From Streptomyces sp. NBC_01408 (GTDB taxonomy: Bacteria; Actinomycetota; Actinomycetes; Streptomycetales; Streptomycetaceae), in contig NZ_JAPEPJ010000002.1 in assembly GCF_026340255.1 (NCBI RefSeq), positions 248,001 through 312,000 on the forward strand: 64,000 nucleotides of DNA, in the 5' to 3' direction. The notes under the pieces are model-generated. The model was not told where the DNA came from. It was given only the letters and a program-made list of their open reading frames with translations, and made no database searches. Below are positions 29,095 through 38,974 of this stretch, in pieces. A program made the position numbers and the translations under genes. Position 1 is the first letter of the stretch, and the number at the start of each line of letters is the position of its first letter.

Positions 29095-31359
29095 ATGAAC
29101 ACTCAAGCGGCCGGGGAGCCCGGACTCCTCCACCGGAGCGGGCGCTGGTGCGCCCGGCATGCCTGGCGGGTCGTCGCCGTGTGGGCGCTGCTCCTCGTCG
29201 GCCTCGGGCTGGCCGACCGCCAGTGGGGCGGCACCTTCGCGGACAGCTTCTCCCTGCCCGGTACGAGCAGCCAGACCGGCGCCGACCTGCTCAAGGCCCA
29301 CACCGCGACGTCCGGCGGCACGGCCGCCCCCATCGTGATCACGTCCGACCAGGGCCCGGTCGTCGCCACTCACCGGGCCGCGATCGACTCGGCCGTCGGC
29401 AACCTGAGCCGCCTGCCGGACGTCCTCTCGGTGGCCGACCCGCTCACCACGCCCGGGGCGGTCTCCCCCGGCGGCGACATCGCCCAGGTGACGGTCCGCT
29501 TCAGCGGCAACCCGGCGGGCTTCGACCCCTCCTACCTCGCCGGGGTCGACAGCGCCGTCCAGCCGCTGCGCGCCGACGGAGTCACCGTCGAGTACGGGGC
29601 CCCGCTCGGACAGCTCGCCACACCCAAGTCCGCCGACCGCGTCTCGGAGGCCATCGGGCTGACCGTCGCCGTGCTCGTGCTGCTGATCGGCTTCGGCAGC
29701 GTCGCCGCCACCGGGCTGCCGCTGCTGACGGCCGTGACCGGCCTGGCCGTCGCCCTGGGCGCGCTCGGACTGCTCGCCGGCCACGTCGGCTTCGCCCAGG
29801 CGTCCCCGACCCTGGCCGCGATGATGGGCCTCGGCATCGGCATCGACTACGCGCTCTTCCTTGCCACCCGCTACCGGGCCCTGCTGCACGCCGGCACGGA
29901 ACCCGCCGAGGCGGTGGGGCGTACGGTCGCCACCAGCGGCCGGGCCGTGCTGGTCGCCGCCGCCACGGTCGCCATGGCCCTGGGCGGGCTCTGCATCTCG
30001 GGTGTGGGCTTCATCGGCACCCTCGGCCTCGCGGCCGGGCTCAGCGTCGTCGTGGCCGCCGCCGCGTCCGTGACACTGACCCCCGCGCTGCTCGGCCTGC
30101 TCGGGCGCCGCATCGACCGGTTCCACGTGCGTACGCCGGTCGCCGAACCCACCGGCGAGTCGGACGTGTGGCACCGCTGGGCCGCCAGGGTCAGCCGGCG
30201 CCCCTGGCTCGTCCTGGTCAGTGGCCTGCTCCTGCTCGGCGTCCTCTCCGTCCCGGTCGCGTCCATGCGGCTCGGCCACGTCGACGCCGGGGCGCAGTCC
30301 ACCAGCAGGACCGACCGCCGCGCCTACGACCTGATCACCGAGGGCTTCGGCCCCGGCGCCAACGGCCCCCTCACCGTCGTCACCCACCTCGACAGCGGGC
30401 AGGTCGCCAGCCCCGCCCGGCGCCAGGACCTCGCCGCCTCCCTCCGGCACGCGCTGGCCGCCGTACCGGGTGTCGCCTCCGTGACGCCCCCGGCCCCCAG
30501 CCCCGACCAGGTCCTGCTCATCACCACCGTCACCCCCGCCACCGGCCCGCAGGACCGGGCCACCGCCGACCTGATCCACACCTTGCGGGACGACACGGTG
30601 CCGCGGGCCCTGGCGGGCACCGGTGCCACCGGCTACGTCACGGGCACCGCCGCCGCCACCCAGACCTTCACCGACACCCTCGTCGCCAAACTGCCCCTGA
30701 TCATCGGTGTGGTCGTCGGCGGCGCCTTCCTGCTGCTGCTCACCGTCTTCCGCAGCCCGCTGGTCGCGCTCAAGGCCGCCGTGCTCAACCTGTTCTCCAT
30801 CGCCGCCGCCTACGGCGTGGTCGTCGCCGTCTTCCAATGGGGCTGGGGAGGGCCTCTGCTCGGCGTCACGGAGAAGGTGCCCATCGAGTCCTACGTGCCG
30901 ATGATGATGTTCGCGATCCTCTTCGGACTCTCCATGGACTACGAGGTCTTCCTGCTCTCCCGGATCCGCGAGACGTGGCTGCACCGGGGGGACAACCACC
31001 TGGCCGTCGCCACCGGACTCGCCGCCACGGCCCGCGTGATCAGCTGCGCGGCACTGATCATGACCAGTGTGTTCCTGGCCTTCCTGCTCTCCACGAACGT
31101 CGCCGTCAAGATGCTCGCCCTCGGCCTGGGTGTCAGCGTCGTCATCGACGCAACGGTGGTGCGGCTGCTCCTGGTGCCCGCGTCCATGTACCTCTTCGGA
31201 CGCGCCAACTGGTGGCTCCCCGGCTGGCTGGACCGGCTCCTTCCGCATCTCGACCCGGAAGGACCCGCCGCCGCGCCCGCCGCCGCCCCCGCCCCGACGC
31301 CCGCCACCGCCCCCATCCCTGCACCCGCATCCGCATCCGCCCGGGGAGACCGACGATGA
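29095..31359 (+). CDS. MMPL-family (RND) transporter
   Basis: A 754-residue protein with the MMPL/RND layout: TM1, a large extracytoplasmic loop, TM2-6, a second loop, TM8-12. The paired proton-relay motifs are seen as 'GIGIDYALFLATRYR' and 'FGLSMDYEVFLLSRIRE'. The C-terminus is a Pro/Ala-rich tail. MMPL proteins move lipids, siderophores or lipid-linked metabolites across the membrane, driven by protons. Its stop overlaps the start of a DUF2993 gene (ATGA), suggesting they work together on a lipid-like substrate. RBS possibly masked by a hairpin. Confidence 0.92.
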   Translation: MNTQAAGEPGLLHRSGRWCARHAWRVVAVWALLLVGLGLADRQWGGTFADSFSLPGTSSQTGADLLKAHTATSGGTAAPIVITSDQGPVVATHRAAIDSAVGNLSRLPDVLSVADPLTTPGAVSPGGDIAQVTVRFSGNPAGFDPSYLAGVDSAVQPLRADGVTVEYGAPLGQLATPKSADRVSEAIGLTVAVLVLLIGFGSVAATGLPLLTAVTGLAVALGALGLLAGHVGFAQASPTLAAMMGLGIGIDYALFLATRYRALLHAGTEPAEAVGRTVATSGRAVLVAAATVAMALGGLCISGVGFIGTLGLAAGLSVVVAAAASVTLTPALLGLLGRRIDRFHVRTPVAEPTGESDVWHRWAARVSRRPWLVLVSGLLLLGVLSVPVASMRLGHVDAGAQSTSRTDRRAYDLITEGFGPGANGPLTVVTHLDSGQVASPARRQDLAASLRHALAAVPGVASVTPPAPSPDQVLLITTVTPATGPQDRATADLIHTLRDDTVPRALAGTGATGYVTGTAAATQTFTDTLVAKLPLIIGVVVGGAFLLLLTVFRSPLVALKAAVLNLFSIAAAYGVVVAVFQWGWGGPLLGVTEKVPIESYVPMMMFAILFGLSMDYEVFLLSRIRETWLHRGDNHLAVATGLAATARVISCAALIMTSVFLAFLLSTNVAVKMLALGLGVSVVIDATVVRLLLVPASMYLFGRANWWLPGWLDRLLPHLDPEGPAAAPAAAPAPTPATAPIPAPASASARGDRR

Positions 31360-32075
31360 AGCCCCGCCCGAGGAGGGCCTGGGCCGCCGTGCGCCGTCAC
31401 CTCGTCCTCACGGTCACCACCGCCCTGGTCCTGCTGACCGTCGTCGCCACGGGCGCGGCCGAGTTCACGGCCCGCACCCTGATCCAGAACCGCGTCGCGC
31501 GAGCGGCACCGGCCCTCGGCGACGACGTGACCGTCGGCGTGGCCGGCGACTGGGCGCTGTGGGGCCTGGCGCACCGGAGCGTCCCCCGGCTCGACATCAG
31601 CAGCGACGACGCCCGCCTCGGCCCCCTCTCCCAGGTCCGCGTCCGGGCACGGCTCGACGACGTCCGGCTCGGCGGGAGGCCCGGAGTCGGCAGCTCCCAC
31701 GTGGAGGTGACGGTCCCGACGCGGTCCCTCGCGGCCGCGATCCGGACCGCCGCACCGGCCGTGGCGGTGGCCTCGGTCACCGCCGACCCGTCCCGGGGGA
31801 CCGTCCTCGCCGCCGTCGGCCCGGGCGGCGCCGGGCAGTTGACGCTGCGTCCGGTACTTGCCGACGGGAAGGTCACCCTCGCCGTCGACGGGCTCACCGT
31901 GCTCGGCCGCCCCGTCCCCGCCGACCGGCTGGGCATGGGCGAAGGCGTTCTCGGACCGGGGCCGGGTGCTCCGAAGGACTACCCGATCGGGCTCACGGCC
32001 ACGTCCGTGCGGGTCCGGCCGGACGGCCTGCACATCACCCTGGCGGGCGGCCACAGCCCCCTGCCGGCCGCCTGA
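31356..32075 (+). CDS. DUF2993 / LmeA-like exported protein
   Basis: A 239-residue protein with a cleavable or anchored N-terminal hydrophobic segment ('LVLTVTTALVLLTVVATGAA') and a beta-rich DUF2993 body ('AEFTARTLIQNRVA', 'SHVEVTVPTRSLAAAI'). In mycobacteria the related LmeA acts in the periplasm on lipoglycans, and such proteins appear with MMPL transporters. Translation is coupled to the MMPL gene by an ATGA overlap. It could accept or present a lipid to or from the transporter. Function inferred from family and context. Confidence 0.8.
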   Translation: MKPRPRRAWAAVRRHLVLTVTTALVLLTVVATGAAEFTARTLIQNRVARAAPALGDDVTVGVAGDWALWGLAHRSVPRLDISSDDARLGPLSQVRVRARLDDVRLGGRPGVGSSHVEVTVPTRSLAAAIRTAAPAVAVASVTADPSRGTVLAAVGPGGAGQLTLRPVLADGKVTLAVDGLTVLGRPVPADRLGMGEGVLGPGPGAPKDYPIGLTATSVRVRPDGLHITLAGGHSPLPAA

Positions 32076-32336
32076 TCGGCGCCCGTCGACGACCGGCGCG
32101 GCGCGCGGTCCACTGCTCCGCCCCGGGGTGCGGCGCGGGCCGCGGGCCCGCGGGTTCCGTCCGGATCAGCCGCATGGCCCCGCGCGGGCACCGGCACCGG
32201 GCCGGGGTGATCGGCGAGCCTGGGAGCAGTCGCCGCGGGCCCCCTCTCCGGCCACTACGGCGACACACCGGACGGCGACCCGCCGTAGCCGTCCCGGGGG
32301 CCTGGCATCCGTACGAGCCCTGGAGCCCGAGTACCC

Positions 32337-33308
32337 ATGAGCAGCGATCCCGCCGACGCCCCCACTCCCCCGCCGGCCGGTCACGGCCACGGGGATGCCC
32401 CAGTCTCCCGCCAGGAGTTCGACGCACTCTTCGAGGCGGTCCGCACGTGGGGCCGCTGGGCCGCGGCCGACCGGGGCGCCTGGAACAGGGTGACGCCGGA
32501 CCACGTGCGCAGAGCCTCCGCCCTGATCCGCTCCGGCACGGTCGTCCCCATGGGGCGGCCCTGGGACACCCGGCCCGGACCGGACAACGCCCGGCCCGCG
32601 CTGCACTACATGTCCGACCTGGGCGACGTGGAGGCCCCGGAACCGTCCGCGTACAAGGACTTCCTTGCCGTGGACTACCACGGCAAGGGCGTGAGCCACC
32701 TCGACGCGCTGTCGCACATCGCCTATCGGGGGCGACTGTACGACGGCCGGGCGGCGCGCGAGGCCGTTGACGCCGGGGGAGCCCGCTTCGGCTCGGTGGC
32801 GGCGCTCGGCCCCCTCGTCACCAGGGGCGTACTGCTCGACCTGCCCGCCGTCCTCGGGGTCGACTGGCTGGAGCCCGGGCGTGCGGTGCACGTGCGGGAC
32901 GTCATGGCCGCGGAGAAGGCACTCGACGTGTCGATCGGGGACGGCGACGCGGTGCTGCTGCGCACCGGCCGCTTCCGCCGGCGCCGGGAACTCGGCCCCT
33001 GGAACACCGCCGCGGCGAGCGCGGGCTGGCACGTGGACGCCATGCCGCTGCTGGCCGAGCGCGCCATCGCCCTGCTCGGCGGCGACGGGGACAGCGACGT
33101 GCGGCCGTCGCCGGTCGAAGGACTGCACTCCCCCGTCCACACGCTCGCCATCACCGCCATGGGGGTGCCGCTGCTGGACAACCTCGACCTCGAAGCGCTC
33201 TCCGCCGCCTGCGCCGGGGCGGGCCGTTACGCGTTCATGCTCGTCGTGACGCCGCTGAACGTCCCCGGCGGGACGGGCTCGCCCGTCAATCCGGTCGCCG
33301 TCCTGTGA
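32337..33308 (+). CDS. Cyclase-family (kynurenine formamidase-like) metal hydrolase
   Basis: A 323-residue cyclase-family protein. The family motif HGTHxDAxxH appears modified as 'HGKGVSHLDALSH' (about residues 115-127), followed by 'DAVLLRTGRF' and 'VEGLHSPVHTLAI'. Members use metal to open or form amide/ester rings, e.g. kynurenine formamidase, isatin hydrolase or polyketide cyclases. No pathway neighbours identify the substrate. The ATG at 32337 has only a distant GGAG. Confidence 0.8.
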   Translation: MSSDPADAPTPPPAGHGHGDAPVSRQEFDALFEAVRTWGRWAAADRGAWNRVTPDHVRRASALIRSGTVVPMGRPWDTRPGPDNARPALHYMSDLGDVEAPEPSAYKDFLAVDYHGKGVSHLDALSHIAYRGRLYDGRAAREAVDAGGARFGSVAALGPLVTRGVLLDLPAVLGVDWLEPGRAVHVRDVMAAEKALDVSIGDGDAVLLRTGRFRRRRELGPWNTAAASAGWHVDAMPLLAERAIALLGGDGDSDVRPSPVEGLHSPVHTLAITAMGVPLLDNLDLEALSAACAGAGRYAFMLVVTPLNVPGGTGSPVNPVAVL

Positions 33309-33326
33309 GGGTGGGGTCCGGCCCAC

Positions 33327-33373
33327 CGATCACTGCCCCAGACCCGACCTCATCGATCACTCCCCCAGACCCG
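33327..33373. repeat. 20-bp direct repeat before the SpoIIE gene
   Basis: Two copies (33327-33346 and 33354-33373) of the sequence beginning CGATCACT and ending CCAGACCCG differ at one position, with a 27-bp period. They lie just upstream of a TATACT box at 33392-33397 and may be a regulator-binding pair. Confidence 0.55.
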
Positions 33374-33391
33374 CCCCCATAAGGTGAGGAA

Positions 33392-33397
33392 TATACT
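33392..33397 (+). promoter_or_regulatory. -10 box TATACT of the SpoIIE-type gene
   Basis: A good -10 hexamer in an AT-rich patch, about 45 bp before the start. No clear -35 box, which with the direct repeats upstream may mean an activator is needed. Confidence 0.4.
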
Positions 33398-33441
33398 CAA
33401 ATCGGGCGATCGAGAGTGCTCCGGTGAGGAGAGTGGTGCAG

Positions 33442-36162
33442 ATGGGGGTCGTGGGAGACCGCATCGGCCCTGTGCGTTCCCGTGACCGATTTCTGCATGG
33501 CGAGTCGGTCGAGGGGAGCGTGAGAAGCCCGATCCTGAGCTCGTGGCAGCGCTGCCGGCTGCTGGGGCTGTCGCCGGACCAGTCCGAGCTCCCCTTCACC
33601 GAGGACTTCGACCCGGACGGTGCACTGATCCGCGCCGCCGGGCCCGTGCTCGACCGGCTGCAGTCGATCTTCGCGGGCAGCCAGATGAACATCTGCCTCG
33701 CCGACGGACACGGCACGGTCCTCCAACGCCGTTTCGGGGACAAGGCCCTGCTCAGGCATCTCGCCCCGATCCAGAGCGTGCCCGGTTTCGTGTTCGCCGA
33801 GCAGGTCGCGGGGACGAACGGCATCGGCCTCACCCTCGCGGAGCGACGGCTCGTCCAGGTCTACGGCGCCGAACACTTCGCCGAGCGGTCCCAGGCGAGC
33901 GCCTGCACCGCGGTCCCCGTCCGCGACCAGCTCAGCGGGCGCATCGAGGGCGTCCTGTGCCTCGGCTATCCGTACACCGACGCGGACCCCTCGCTGGTCC
34001 CCCTGGTACGCAGGGCCGCCGAAGCCGTCGAACGACGGCTGATGGAGCAGAGCTCGGCGCGGGAGCGCGGCCTGCTCCAGGCGTACCTCGACACCGGGAG
34101 CCACGCCGGTCCGGCCGGGGGCGCTCTCGACGGGCACCCGCTCGCCATGGACGAGCTGCTCCAGAGCGAGCTGGACCAGCCCGACCAGTGGATCCTCAAG
34201 GAGAAGGCCACCGAGCTGATGTCCTCGGCCCAGCTGGCCGCCGCCGAGGTACCCCTGTCCCACGGCCGGTGGGTCACGCTCGTGAGCCGTCCCGTGACGA
34301 GTTCCTCCGGGGTGGAGGGCGTCGTCATCGAGGCGCTCCTCCCCGAGGACACGGACCGGCACGCCCCCGCCCCCGCTCACCCTGCCGTTCCCGCCGCCCC
34401 GGGCGCACCGCGCACCGCCGGCGCCGCCGACGGCACGGTCAGGGGGCTGGTGCTGGTCGGCGAGCCGGAAGTCGGCAAGTACGCCGTCGCGGCGCGACGC
34501 CGGCTGGAGCTGCTGGCCGAGGCCAGCAACCGCATCGGCACCACCCTGGACGTGGACCGCACAGCCTGGGAGCTCGCCGAGACGGCGGTCCCGCGCCTGG
34601 CCGACTTCGTCACCATCGACCTGCCCGAGGCCGTACTGCGCGGCGAGGAGTCCGCCCGCCCCACCACCGAGATGCACCGTACGGTGGTCCACGGCATCCG
34701 CGAGGACTGCCCCTTCTACCCGGTGGGCGACCTGGTCACCCTGCGCCCGACCACGCCCCACATGCGCTGCCTGGCGACCGGGCAGCCGGTACTGGAACCC
34801 GACCTGAAGGCCGCCTTCGGCTGGATCGCCCAGGACCCCGAGCACGCCGAGCGGCTCCTCGCCCACAACATCCACTCCCTGATCACCGTCCCCCTGCTCG
34901 CGCGCGGCGTCCTCCTGGGCATCGCCAGCTTCTACCGTTCGCAGGACCCCGCCCCCTTCGGGGACGACGACCGCTCGCTGGCCCAGGAACTCGCCGCCCG
35001 CGCCGCCCTGTGCATCGACAACGCCCGCCGCTACACCCGCGAACACACCCTGGCCCTGTCCCTGCAACGCAGCCTGCTCCCGCGCGGCCTTCCCGAGCAG
35101 GACGCCGTCGAGGTCGCCCACCGTTATCTGCCCGCCGAGCACGGAGTGGGCGGCGACTGGTTCGACGTCATCCCCCTCTCCGGCACCCGCGTCGCTCTCC
35201 TCGTCGGCGATGTCGTCGGCCACGGACTGCACGCCGCCGCCACCATGGGCCGGCTGCGCACCGCCGCCCGCAACTTCGCCGAACTGGAACTCGCCCCCGA
35301 CGAGCTCCTCACGCACCTGGACAACCTCATGGTGCGCCTCGACCGGGAGGAGGGCGGCGACAACGCCGCCGCCGGCAGCACCGGCATCGTCGGCGCCACC
35401 TGCCTGTACGCCATCTACGACCCCACCTCGCAGACGTGCACGATGGCCCGCGCCGGGCACCCGCCGCCCGCGCTGGTCCGCCCCGACGGCGCCGTCACCC
35501 TCCTCGACCTGCCCGCCGGGCCCCCGCTCGGCCTCGGCGGCCTCCCGTTCGAGTCGGTCGAGATGCAGCTGCCCGAACACAGCCAGCTGGTCCTCTACAC
35601 CGACGGACTCATCGCGGACCGCCATCGCGACATCGACGTGGCCCTGGACGCGCTGCTCCGCATACTGGCCCACCCGGACCGCGCCCCCGAGGACACCTGC
35701 CAGGCGGTCCTCGACGCCCTGGCACCCGAACACCCCGGCGACGACATCGCGCTGCTCGTCGCGCGCACCCACGCCCTGCCTCCCGACCGGATCGCCACCT
35801 GGGACCTGCCCGCCGACCCGGCCCGCGTCGGCGAGGTCCGTGCCGCCGCCACCACCCAGCTGAGCCGGTGGGGCCTGGACGAATCCGCTTTCGCCACGGA
35901 ACTGCTGCTCAGCGAGCTGGTCACGAATGCCGTCCGCTACGGCACCGCGCCCATCCGGGTACGCCTCATCCGCGACCGCACCCTGATCTGCGAGGTGTAC
36001 GACGCCAGCAGCACCGCCCCCCGCATGCGCTATGCGGCCATCACCGACGAAGGCGGCCGCGGCCTGTTCCTCGTGGCCCAGCTCGCCCAGGCCTGGGGCA
36101 CCCGCTACACCACCGGCGGCAAGGTCATCTGGGCCGAGTGCGCCCTGGACGCGGCGGCGTGA
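33442..36162 (+). CDS. Multidomain SpoIIE-type phosphatase (AcoR-like GAF, GAF, PP2C, HATPase)
   Basis: A protein of about 906 residues. Order: N-terminal sensor like that of AcoR-type activators ('SWQRCRLLGL', 'EQVAGTNGIGLTLAERR', about 30-215), a second GAF region (about 345-530), a SpoIIE/RsbU Mn/Mg phosphatase ('YLPAEHGVGGDWFDVIPL', 'GDVVGHGLHAAATMGRL', 'YTDGLI', about 550-745) and an RsbW-like HATPase domain ('LLSELVTNAVRYG', 'DEGGRGLFLV', about 770-905). It probably dephosphorylates an anti-anti-sigma protein and could also bind the sigma partner. I prefer the ATG at 33442 after GAGGAG; GTGs at 33424 or 33436 are possible. Confidence 0.9.
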   Translation: MGVVGDRIGPVRSRDRFLHGESVEGSVRSPILSSWQRCRLLGLSPDQSELPFTEDFDPDGALIRAAGPVLDRLQSIFAGSQMNICLADGHGTVLQRRFGDKALLRHLAPIQSVPGFVFAEQVAGTNGIGLTLAERRLVQVYGAEHFAERSQASACTAVPVRDQLSGRIEGVLCLGYPYTDADPSLVPLVRRAAEAVERRLMEQSSARERGLLQAYLDTGSHAGPAGGALDGHPLAMDELLQSELDQPDQWILKEKATELMSSAQLAAAEVPLSHGRWVTLVSRPVTSSSGVEGVVIEALLPEDTDRHAPAPAHPAVPAAPGAPRTAGAADGTVRGLVLVGEPEVGKYAVAARRRLELLAEASNRIGTTLDVDRTAWELAETAVPRLADFVTIDLPEAVLRGEESARPTTEMHRTVVHGIREDCPFYPVGDLVTLRPTTPHMRCLATGQPVLEPDLKAAFGWIAQDPEHAERLLAHNIHSLITVPLLARGVLLGIASFYRSQDPAPFGDDDRSLAQELAARAALCIDNARRYTREHTLALSLQRSLLPRGLPEQDAVEVAHRYLPAEHGVGGDWFDVIPLSGTRVALLVGDVVGHGLHAAATMGRLRTAARNFAELELAPDELLTHLDNLMVRLDREEGGDNAAAGSTGIVGATCLYAIYDPTSQTCTMARAGHPPPALVRPDGAVTLLDLPAGPPLGLGGLPFESVEMQLPEHSQLVLYTDGLIADRHRDIDVALDALLRILAHPDRAPEDTCQAVLDALAPEHPGDDIALLVARTHALPPDRIATWDLPADPARVGEVRAAATTQLSRWGLDESAFATELLLSELVTNAVRYGTAPIRVRLIRDRTLICEVYDASSTAPRMRYAAITDEGGRGLFLVAQLAQAWGTRYTTGGKVIWAECALDAAA

Positions 36163-36349
36163 CCTGCCCGTCGCCTCCCCTCGACTCCCATCCGCCTCCC
36201 TCGCCCTCCCCTCGCCGCCGACCATCGACTCACCCATTCGCCCACTGAGGTCCATAAATGCGGCGATATGCGGCGAATCCACCGGAAGCTGCCCGTAGAA
36301 TCCCGCATGCAGTCGGGAAGAACTCGGAGGCCGACCCCCGGAGAAGTCT

Positions 36350-37900
36350 GTGCATGACGCTCCCGACACCTCGACGGGCCCACCCTCCCGGTTCGGCGGG
36401 GAGCCCCTCGTCCGCGTGCGCGGTCTCAGCAAGCGGTTCGGCGGCACTCTCGCGCTGGCCTCGGTCGACCTCGACCTCCACCGGGGCAGCATCCTCGCCC
36501 TGCTCGGTCCCAACGGTGCCGGGAAGTCCACCCTCATCAAGGTGCTCGCCGGGGTCCACCACGCCGACGAGGGGGAGGTGACGGTGGCGGGGCACCCGCT
36601 CGGCTCCCGTGCCGCCACTTCGAACATGTCCTTCATCCACCAGGACCTCGGCCTCGTCGCCTGGATGACGGTCGCCGAGAACATCGCCCTGGGCACCGGC
36701 TACCCGCGCCGCCGCGGGCTGATCTCCTGGCGGCAGACCCGGGAGCGCTGCGCGCAGGCCCTGCGGATCGTCGCCGGACACCTGGACGCCGACGCCCGGA
36801 TCGCCGACCTCGCCCCCGCCGAGCGCTCGCTGGTCGCCATCGCCCGCGCCCTGGCGACACGCGCCGAGCTCATCGTCCTCGACGAGCCGACCGCCACCCT
36901 CCCCGCCGCGGACTGCGCCCGGCTGTTCGACGTACTGCACGCCCTGCGCGACCGAGGGCACGGCATCCTCTACGTCAGCCACCGGCTCGACGAGGTGTAC
37001 AAGGTCGCCGACACCTTCGCCGTCCTGCGCGACGGCCGCCTGGTCGACCGGGGCCCCCTCGCCGGCCACAGCCCCGCCCGCCTGGTGCACGCCATCGTGG
37101 GCCGCGAACCGGCGGGCCACCGGCCCACCACCGCCCCCGCCGCCGGCCCGCCCCTCCTGAGCCTCGACCGGATGACGACCGCCTACGCCGCCCGGATCAG
37201 CCTGGACCTGCGGGCCGGCGAGATCCTCGGCATGGTGGGCCTGACCGGCGCCGGCCACATGGACCTGGGCCGCGCCCTCGCCGGCGCCCGGCCGATCCTC
37301 GGTGGGCGGGCGCTGCTCGACGGCCGGCCGTACCACCCGTCCAAGGTCTCGGCCGCGCTCGATGCGGGCGTCGGCTTCGTGGCGGGCAACCGTCAGGAGG
37401 AAGGCTGCGCCGCCGAACTGACCGTGCGGGAGAACTTCCTGGCCAACCCCCGGTCGGCCGGTGTGCCCGCACTGCACTGGATCAGCCCCCGGCGGGAGCG
37501 CGCCGAGGCCACCGCCCTGATCGACCGGTTCTCGGTGCACCCCCGCGACAGCGAGGTGCCGATCGCCACCCTGTCCGGCGGCAACCAGCAGAAGGTCATG
37601 GTCGGCCGGTGGCTCCGGGGAGGCCTTCGCCTGCTCATCCTCGAAGAGCCGACCGCCAGTGTGGACGTCGGCGCCAAGGCCACGATCTACCGCCTGCTCG
37701 ACGACGCGCTGGCCGCCGGCCTGGCGGTACTGCTCATCTCCACCGATTTCGAGGAGGTCGCGGGCGTGTGCCACCGCGCCCTGGTGTTCGTACGCGGAAC
37801 CGTGGCCGCCGAGCTGACCGGCGCGGCCCTCACCGTCGCCGAACTCACCCGGACCGCCTCGGCCATGCCCCCCATCACCGGAGCTGCGACGAGCCGATGA
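36350..37900 (+). CDS. Sugar-type ABC importer, ATP-binding protein (two NBDs)
   Basis: A 516-residue double-NBD protein like RbsA/XylG. The first domain has Walker A 'GPNGAGKST', signature region 'APAERSLVAIARAL' and Walker B 'IVLDEPTATL'. The second has a degenerate Walker A ('GLTGAGHMD') and signature 'LSGGNQQKV', as normal in this family. GTG start with GGAG. The stop overlaps the permease gene start (ATGA). Forms an importer with the next two genes; the substrate is probably a pentose, ribose-like or other carbohydrate. Confidence 0.93.
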   Translation: MHDAPDTSTGPPSRFGGEPLVRVRGLSKRFGGTLALASVDLDLHRGSILALLGPNGAGKSTLIKVLAGVHHADEGEVTVAGHPLGSRAATSNMSFIHQDLGLVAWMTVAENIALGTGYPRRRGLISWRQTRERCAQALRIVAGHLDADARIADLAPAERSLVAIARALATRAELIVLDEPTATLPAADCARLFDVLHALRDRGHGILYVSHRLDEVYKVADTFAVLRDGRLVDRGPLAGHSPARLVHAIVGREPAGHRPTTAPAAGPPLLSLDRMTTAYAARISLDLRAGEILGMVGLTGAGHMDLGRALAGARPILGGRALLDGRPYHPSKVSAALDAGVGFVAGNRQEEGCAAELTVRENFLANPRSAGVPALHWISPRRERAEATALIDRFSVHPRDSEVPIATLSGGNQQKVMVGRWLRGGLRLLILEEPTASVDVGAKATIYRLLDDALAAGLAVLLISTDFEEVAGVCHRALVFVRGTVAAELTGAALTVAELTRTASAMPPITGAATSR

Positions 37901-38958
37901 CCGACTCCCCCTCGCCCCGATCCGTGCTGGGCCGCCTTCACGGGCACCTCGTCGGCACCTACGGCCTGCTGGCCCTCGCCGCCCTGCTCTTCCTGGTCTT
38001 CTCCCTCGCCCTGCCGCACACCTTTCCGACGCGGGACAACATCTCCTCGATCCTGTCCAACCAGTCGATCCCCGCCATCCTGGCGCTCGGCGCGACGATC
38101 CCCATCGCCACCGGAAAGTTCGACCTGTCCATCGGCTACGGTCTCGGCCTGGCGCACGTCATGGTGCTGCAGCTCATCGTCAACGAAGGCTGGCCCTGGC
38201 CCCTCGCCTGCCTCGTGGTGGTGTGCGGAGGGGCGGCGGCCGGCGCCCTCAACGGGGTCATCGTCGAATTCGGGCAGATCGACTCCTTCATCGCCACGCT
38301 CGGCACCGGCAGCATGATGTACGCCTTCACCGGCTGGATCACCGACGGCGCCCGGATCGTTCCCGGCCCGAGCGGCCTGCCCGCCTCCTTCACCGGCATC
38401 TACGACTCCCGGTTCCTCGGGCTGCCGGTACCCGCCTTCTACATCCTGGCCGTCACCGCCGTCCTCTGGCTGGTGCTGGAGCGGCTGCCGGCCGGCCGGT
38501 ACCTGTACGTCATCGGCTCCAACCCGCGTGCCGCGGGCATCCTCGGCATCCCCACCCACCGGTACTCCGTCTACGCCTTCGCCGGATCGGGCCTGGTCGT
38601 CGGCTTCGCCGGGGTCCTCCTCGCCGCCCAGCAGCAGACCGGCAACCCGAGTGTCGGGCTGGACTACCTGCTGCCCGCCTTCGTCGGCGCCCTGCTCGGG
38701 TCCACCACCATCAGACCCGGCCGCGCCAACGCCCTCGGCACCCTCGTCGCCGTGGCCGTCCTCGCCATCGGCCTCGCCGGCATCGGCCAGTTCGGCGTCC
38801 AGTTCTGGGCCACCCCACTGTTCAACGGGGTCACCCTGCTCATCGCCGTCGGCCTGGCCGGCTACTCAGCCCGCCGCCGGCTGCGCACCGGCGCCACCGA
38901 GACCCGCCGGTCCCTCGCCGAACCGCCGTCCGCACCGGCGGAGAACGGCCACCCCTAG
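37897..38958 (+). CDS. Sugar-type ABC importer, permease
   Basis: A 353-residue permease of the RbsC/XylH group with about 8-10 membrane segments ('ILALGATIPIATGKFDLSIG', 'VIGSNPRAAGILGIP', 'YLLPAFVGALLGSTT'). The start overlaps the ATP-binding gene by 4 nt, giving coupled translation. The signature 'GSNPRAA' in the cytoplasmic loop is typical of the contact site with the ATPase. Confidence 0.92.
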   Translation: MTDSPSPRSVLGRLHGHLVGTYGLLALAALLFLVFSLALPHTFPTRDNISSILSNQSIPAILALGATIPIATGKFDLSIGYGLGLAHVMVLQLIVNEGWPWPLACLVVVCGGAAAGALNGVIVEFGQIDSFIATLGTGSMMYAFTGWITDGARIVPGPSGLPASFTGIYDSRFLGLPVPAFYILAVTAVLWLVLERLPAGRYLYVIGSNPRAAGILGIPTHRYSVYAFAGSGLVVGFAGVLLAAQQQTGNPSVGLDYLLPAFVGALLGSTTIRPGRANALGTLVAVAVLAIGLAGIGQFGVQFWATPLFNGVTLLIAVGLAGYSARRRLRTGATETRRSLAEPPSAPAENGHP

Positions 38959-38974
38959 CCAGCTGAGCGAGTCC

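Noticed and set aside
27547..31248. A 1233-codon open frame on the - strand
   Set aside because: Antisense to the histidine kinase and MMPL genes; very rich in Gly/Arg/Gln with no domain.
33397..36696. A 1099-codon open frame on the - strand
   Set aside because: Antisense to the SpoIIE-type gene; no domain and no start signal.
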